NCBI RefSeq assembly: GCF_019207085.1
Contig: NZ_JAATOM010000004.1
Span: 372,001 to 436,000, forward strand
DNA: 64,000 bases
From: Variovorax sp. dw_308
Lineage (GTDB): Bacteria > Pseudomonadota > Gammaproteobacteria > Burkholderiales > Burkholderiaceae_C
Direction of reading: 5' to 3'
Shown here: positions 62,984 through 64,000 of the stretch, piece after piece
Position numbering within the stretch: the stretch's first letter is position 1
Layout: every line of letters starts with the position of its first letter
Program-made: the position numbers and the translations under genes
Notes under the pieces: generated by a model
Seen by the model: only the letters and a program-made list of their open reading frames with translations
The model's database searches: none
Told to the model about the DNA's origin: nothing

Positions 62984-64000
62984 ACATGCAAGAACTGAAG
63001 ACAGACATCCTCGTCGTCGGCGGCGGCCTCGGCGGCGTGGCCGCGGCGCTGGGCGCCCTGGCGTTCGGCCGCAGCGTGGTGATGAGCGAGGAATACGACT
63101 GGATCGGCGGCCAGCTCACCAGCCAGGCGGTGCCGCCCGACGAGCACACCTGGGTCGAGCGCTTCGGCGTCACGCGGCGCTATCGCGCGTTGCGCAACGG
63201 CATCCGGCGCCACTATCGCGATCACTATCCGCTCACCGAGGGCGCGCGCGCTTGGGACGAATTGAACCCCGGCGCCGGATGGGTCAGCCGAATCTGCGCC
63301 GAGCCGCGCGTGGGCCTGGCCGTGCTGGAAGCCATGCTGGCACCTTACCGCGCCGGTGGCCTGCTGACGGTGCTCCAGCCGTACCGTCCAGTGGCTGCCG
63401 ACACACAGGGCGACGCCGTCCGCGCCGTGACACTGCGCCATCGCGACACCGGCCATGAAGTCACCGTGCAAGCCGCCTTCGTCATCGACGCCACCGAACT
63501 CGGCGACCTGCTGCCGTTGACCGGCATCGAGTACGTGAAAGGCTTCGAAAGCCAGGCCGACACCGGCGAGCCGAGCGCGCCGGCTACCGCGCAGCCCGAC
63601 AACGTGCAGGCGGTGTCGATCTGCTTCGCCGTCGATCACGTGGACGGCGACCACGCGCTCGACAAGCCGCGCAATTACGACCATTGGCGCGCTGTCCAGC
63701 CGCACTTCTGGGGCGGTCCGCTGCTGGGCTTCAAGGCGCCGCTGCCGCGCACGCTCGAAATCGTCGAGCGCTCGTTCACGCCCAATCCCGACGACGACCC
63801 GTTGCTGGTGGACGCCGACCAGCGCAAGGGCGGCGGCGACATGAACCTGTGGACTTTCCGCCGCATCGCGGCGCGGCGCAACTTCGTGCCGGGCGCGTAT
63901 GCCTCGGACATCTGCCTGGTCAACTGGCCCATGATCGACTACATGGAGGGCTCGATCCTCGATGTGACGGAGGCCGAGAAGGCGCATCACCTGGCGCGCG
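62980..64000 (+). CDS. FAD-dependent oxidoreductase (partial, runs off the window)
   Basis: The first 340 residues of a flavoprotein. The FAD-binding motif is VVGGGLGGVAAALGAL (residues 12-27), followed by EEYDWIGGQLTSQAVPPDEH, and AAFVIDATELGDLLPLTGIEYVKG, which are typical of the FAD_oxidored (PF12831-like) group found next to sugar or polyol regulators. The ATG overlaps the lacI stop. The C-terminus is outside the window. The substrate is unknown. Confidence 0.8.
   Translation, partial: MNMQELKTDILVVGGGLGGVAAALGALAFGRSVVMSEEYDWIGGQLTSQAVPPDEHTWVERFGVTRRYRALRNGIRRHYRDHYPLTEGARAWDELNPGAGWVSRICAEPRVGLAVLEAMLAPYRAGGLLTVLQPYRPVAADTQGDAVRAVTLRHRDTGHEVTVQAAFVIDATELGDLLPLTGIEYVKGFESQADTGEPSAPATAQPDNVQAVSICFAVDHVDGDHALDKPRNYDHWRAVQPHFWGGPLLGFKAPLPRTLEIVERSFTPNPDDDPLLVDADQRKGGGDMNLWTFRRIAARRNFVPGAYASDICLVNWPMIDYMEGSILDVTEAEKAHHLAR

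Overview
The window is high-GC bacterial DNA with dense, directional operons, many LysR regulators, Bug- and TRAP-type solute receptors, LivK-type, taurine-type and sugar ABC transporters, and an ada-alkB cluster. That gene content is typical of Burkholderiales, most likely Comamonadaceae (Variovorax-like); the assignment is inference from content, since no rRNA or other marker gene is present. No tRNA, rRNA or CRISPR array was seen. The window is largely accessory catabolic and transport chromosome, not core housekeeping.

Layout. 19-7241: a VOC protein and a flavin monooxygenase, a TetR regulator, and a divergent five-gene branched-chain-type ABC importer (livKHMGF) with operator-like dyads in the shared promoter; probably uptake and oxidation of an aromatic or N-heterocyclic acid. 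7279-15944: a LysR gene, a cytoplasm-facing molybdenum sulfite dehydrogenase (soeABC) and a taurine-type sulfonate importer (tauABC), which together fit organosulfonate use with disposal of the released sulfite. 16040-18464: ada, a 2-oxoglutarate/Fe(II) oxygenase and alkB, a translationally coupled alkylation-damage operon. 18482-23640: a small protein, a lipoprotein esterase, a PAS-LuxR regulator, the two CoA-transferase subunits scoAB, and galM coupled to scoB. 23713-39424: sugar catabolism, with an outer-membrane barrel, a lactonase, a GbpR-like LysR, 2-oxoglutarate semialdehyde dehydrogenase, two interleaved sugar ABC importers (ytfQ / chvE-gguAB / ytfRT-yjfF), a 2-keto-3-deoxy-sugar-acid dehydratase and a CaiB-family protein. 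Lactonase, dehydratase and semialdehyde dehydrogenase are three steps of the oxidative pentose route to 2-oxoglutarate; the sugar dehydrogenase and aldonate dehydratase are not in the window.

39582-47034 is the least ordinary part: a small membrane protein, an 11-G tract, a LysR gene, a four-gene operon of exported proteins with a CsgG-like lipoprotein and FlgT-like domains that I cannot assign to a known system, an IS21 remnant with four 25-bp-period end repeats, and a decayed DUF1254/DUF1214 gene. 47075-58308: a minus-strand catabolic operon (nitroreductase, aldehyde dehydrogenase, hydratase, D-2-hydroxyacid dehydrogenase, dienelactone-hydrolase-like protein, HpcH/HpaI aldolase) fed by a TRAP transporter with fused QM subunits, then a LysR gene and a Bug receptor. 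58657-64000: LysR with a divergent alkyl sulfatase, then a LacI regulator coupled to an FAD oxidoreductase cut by the window end.

Palindromic repeats stand out. One family is inserted in frame inside two coding regions (soeB and yjfF). A second family sits as an inverted pair between gguB and ytfR, with a conserved core but different, internally complementary stems.
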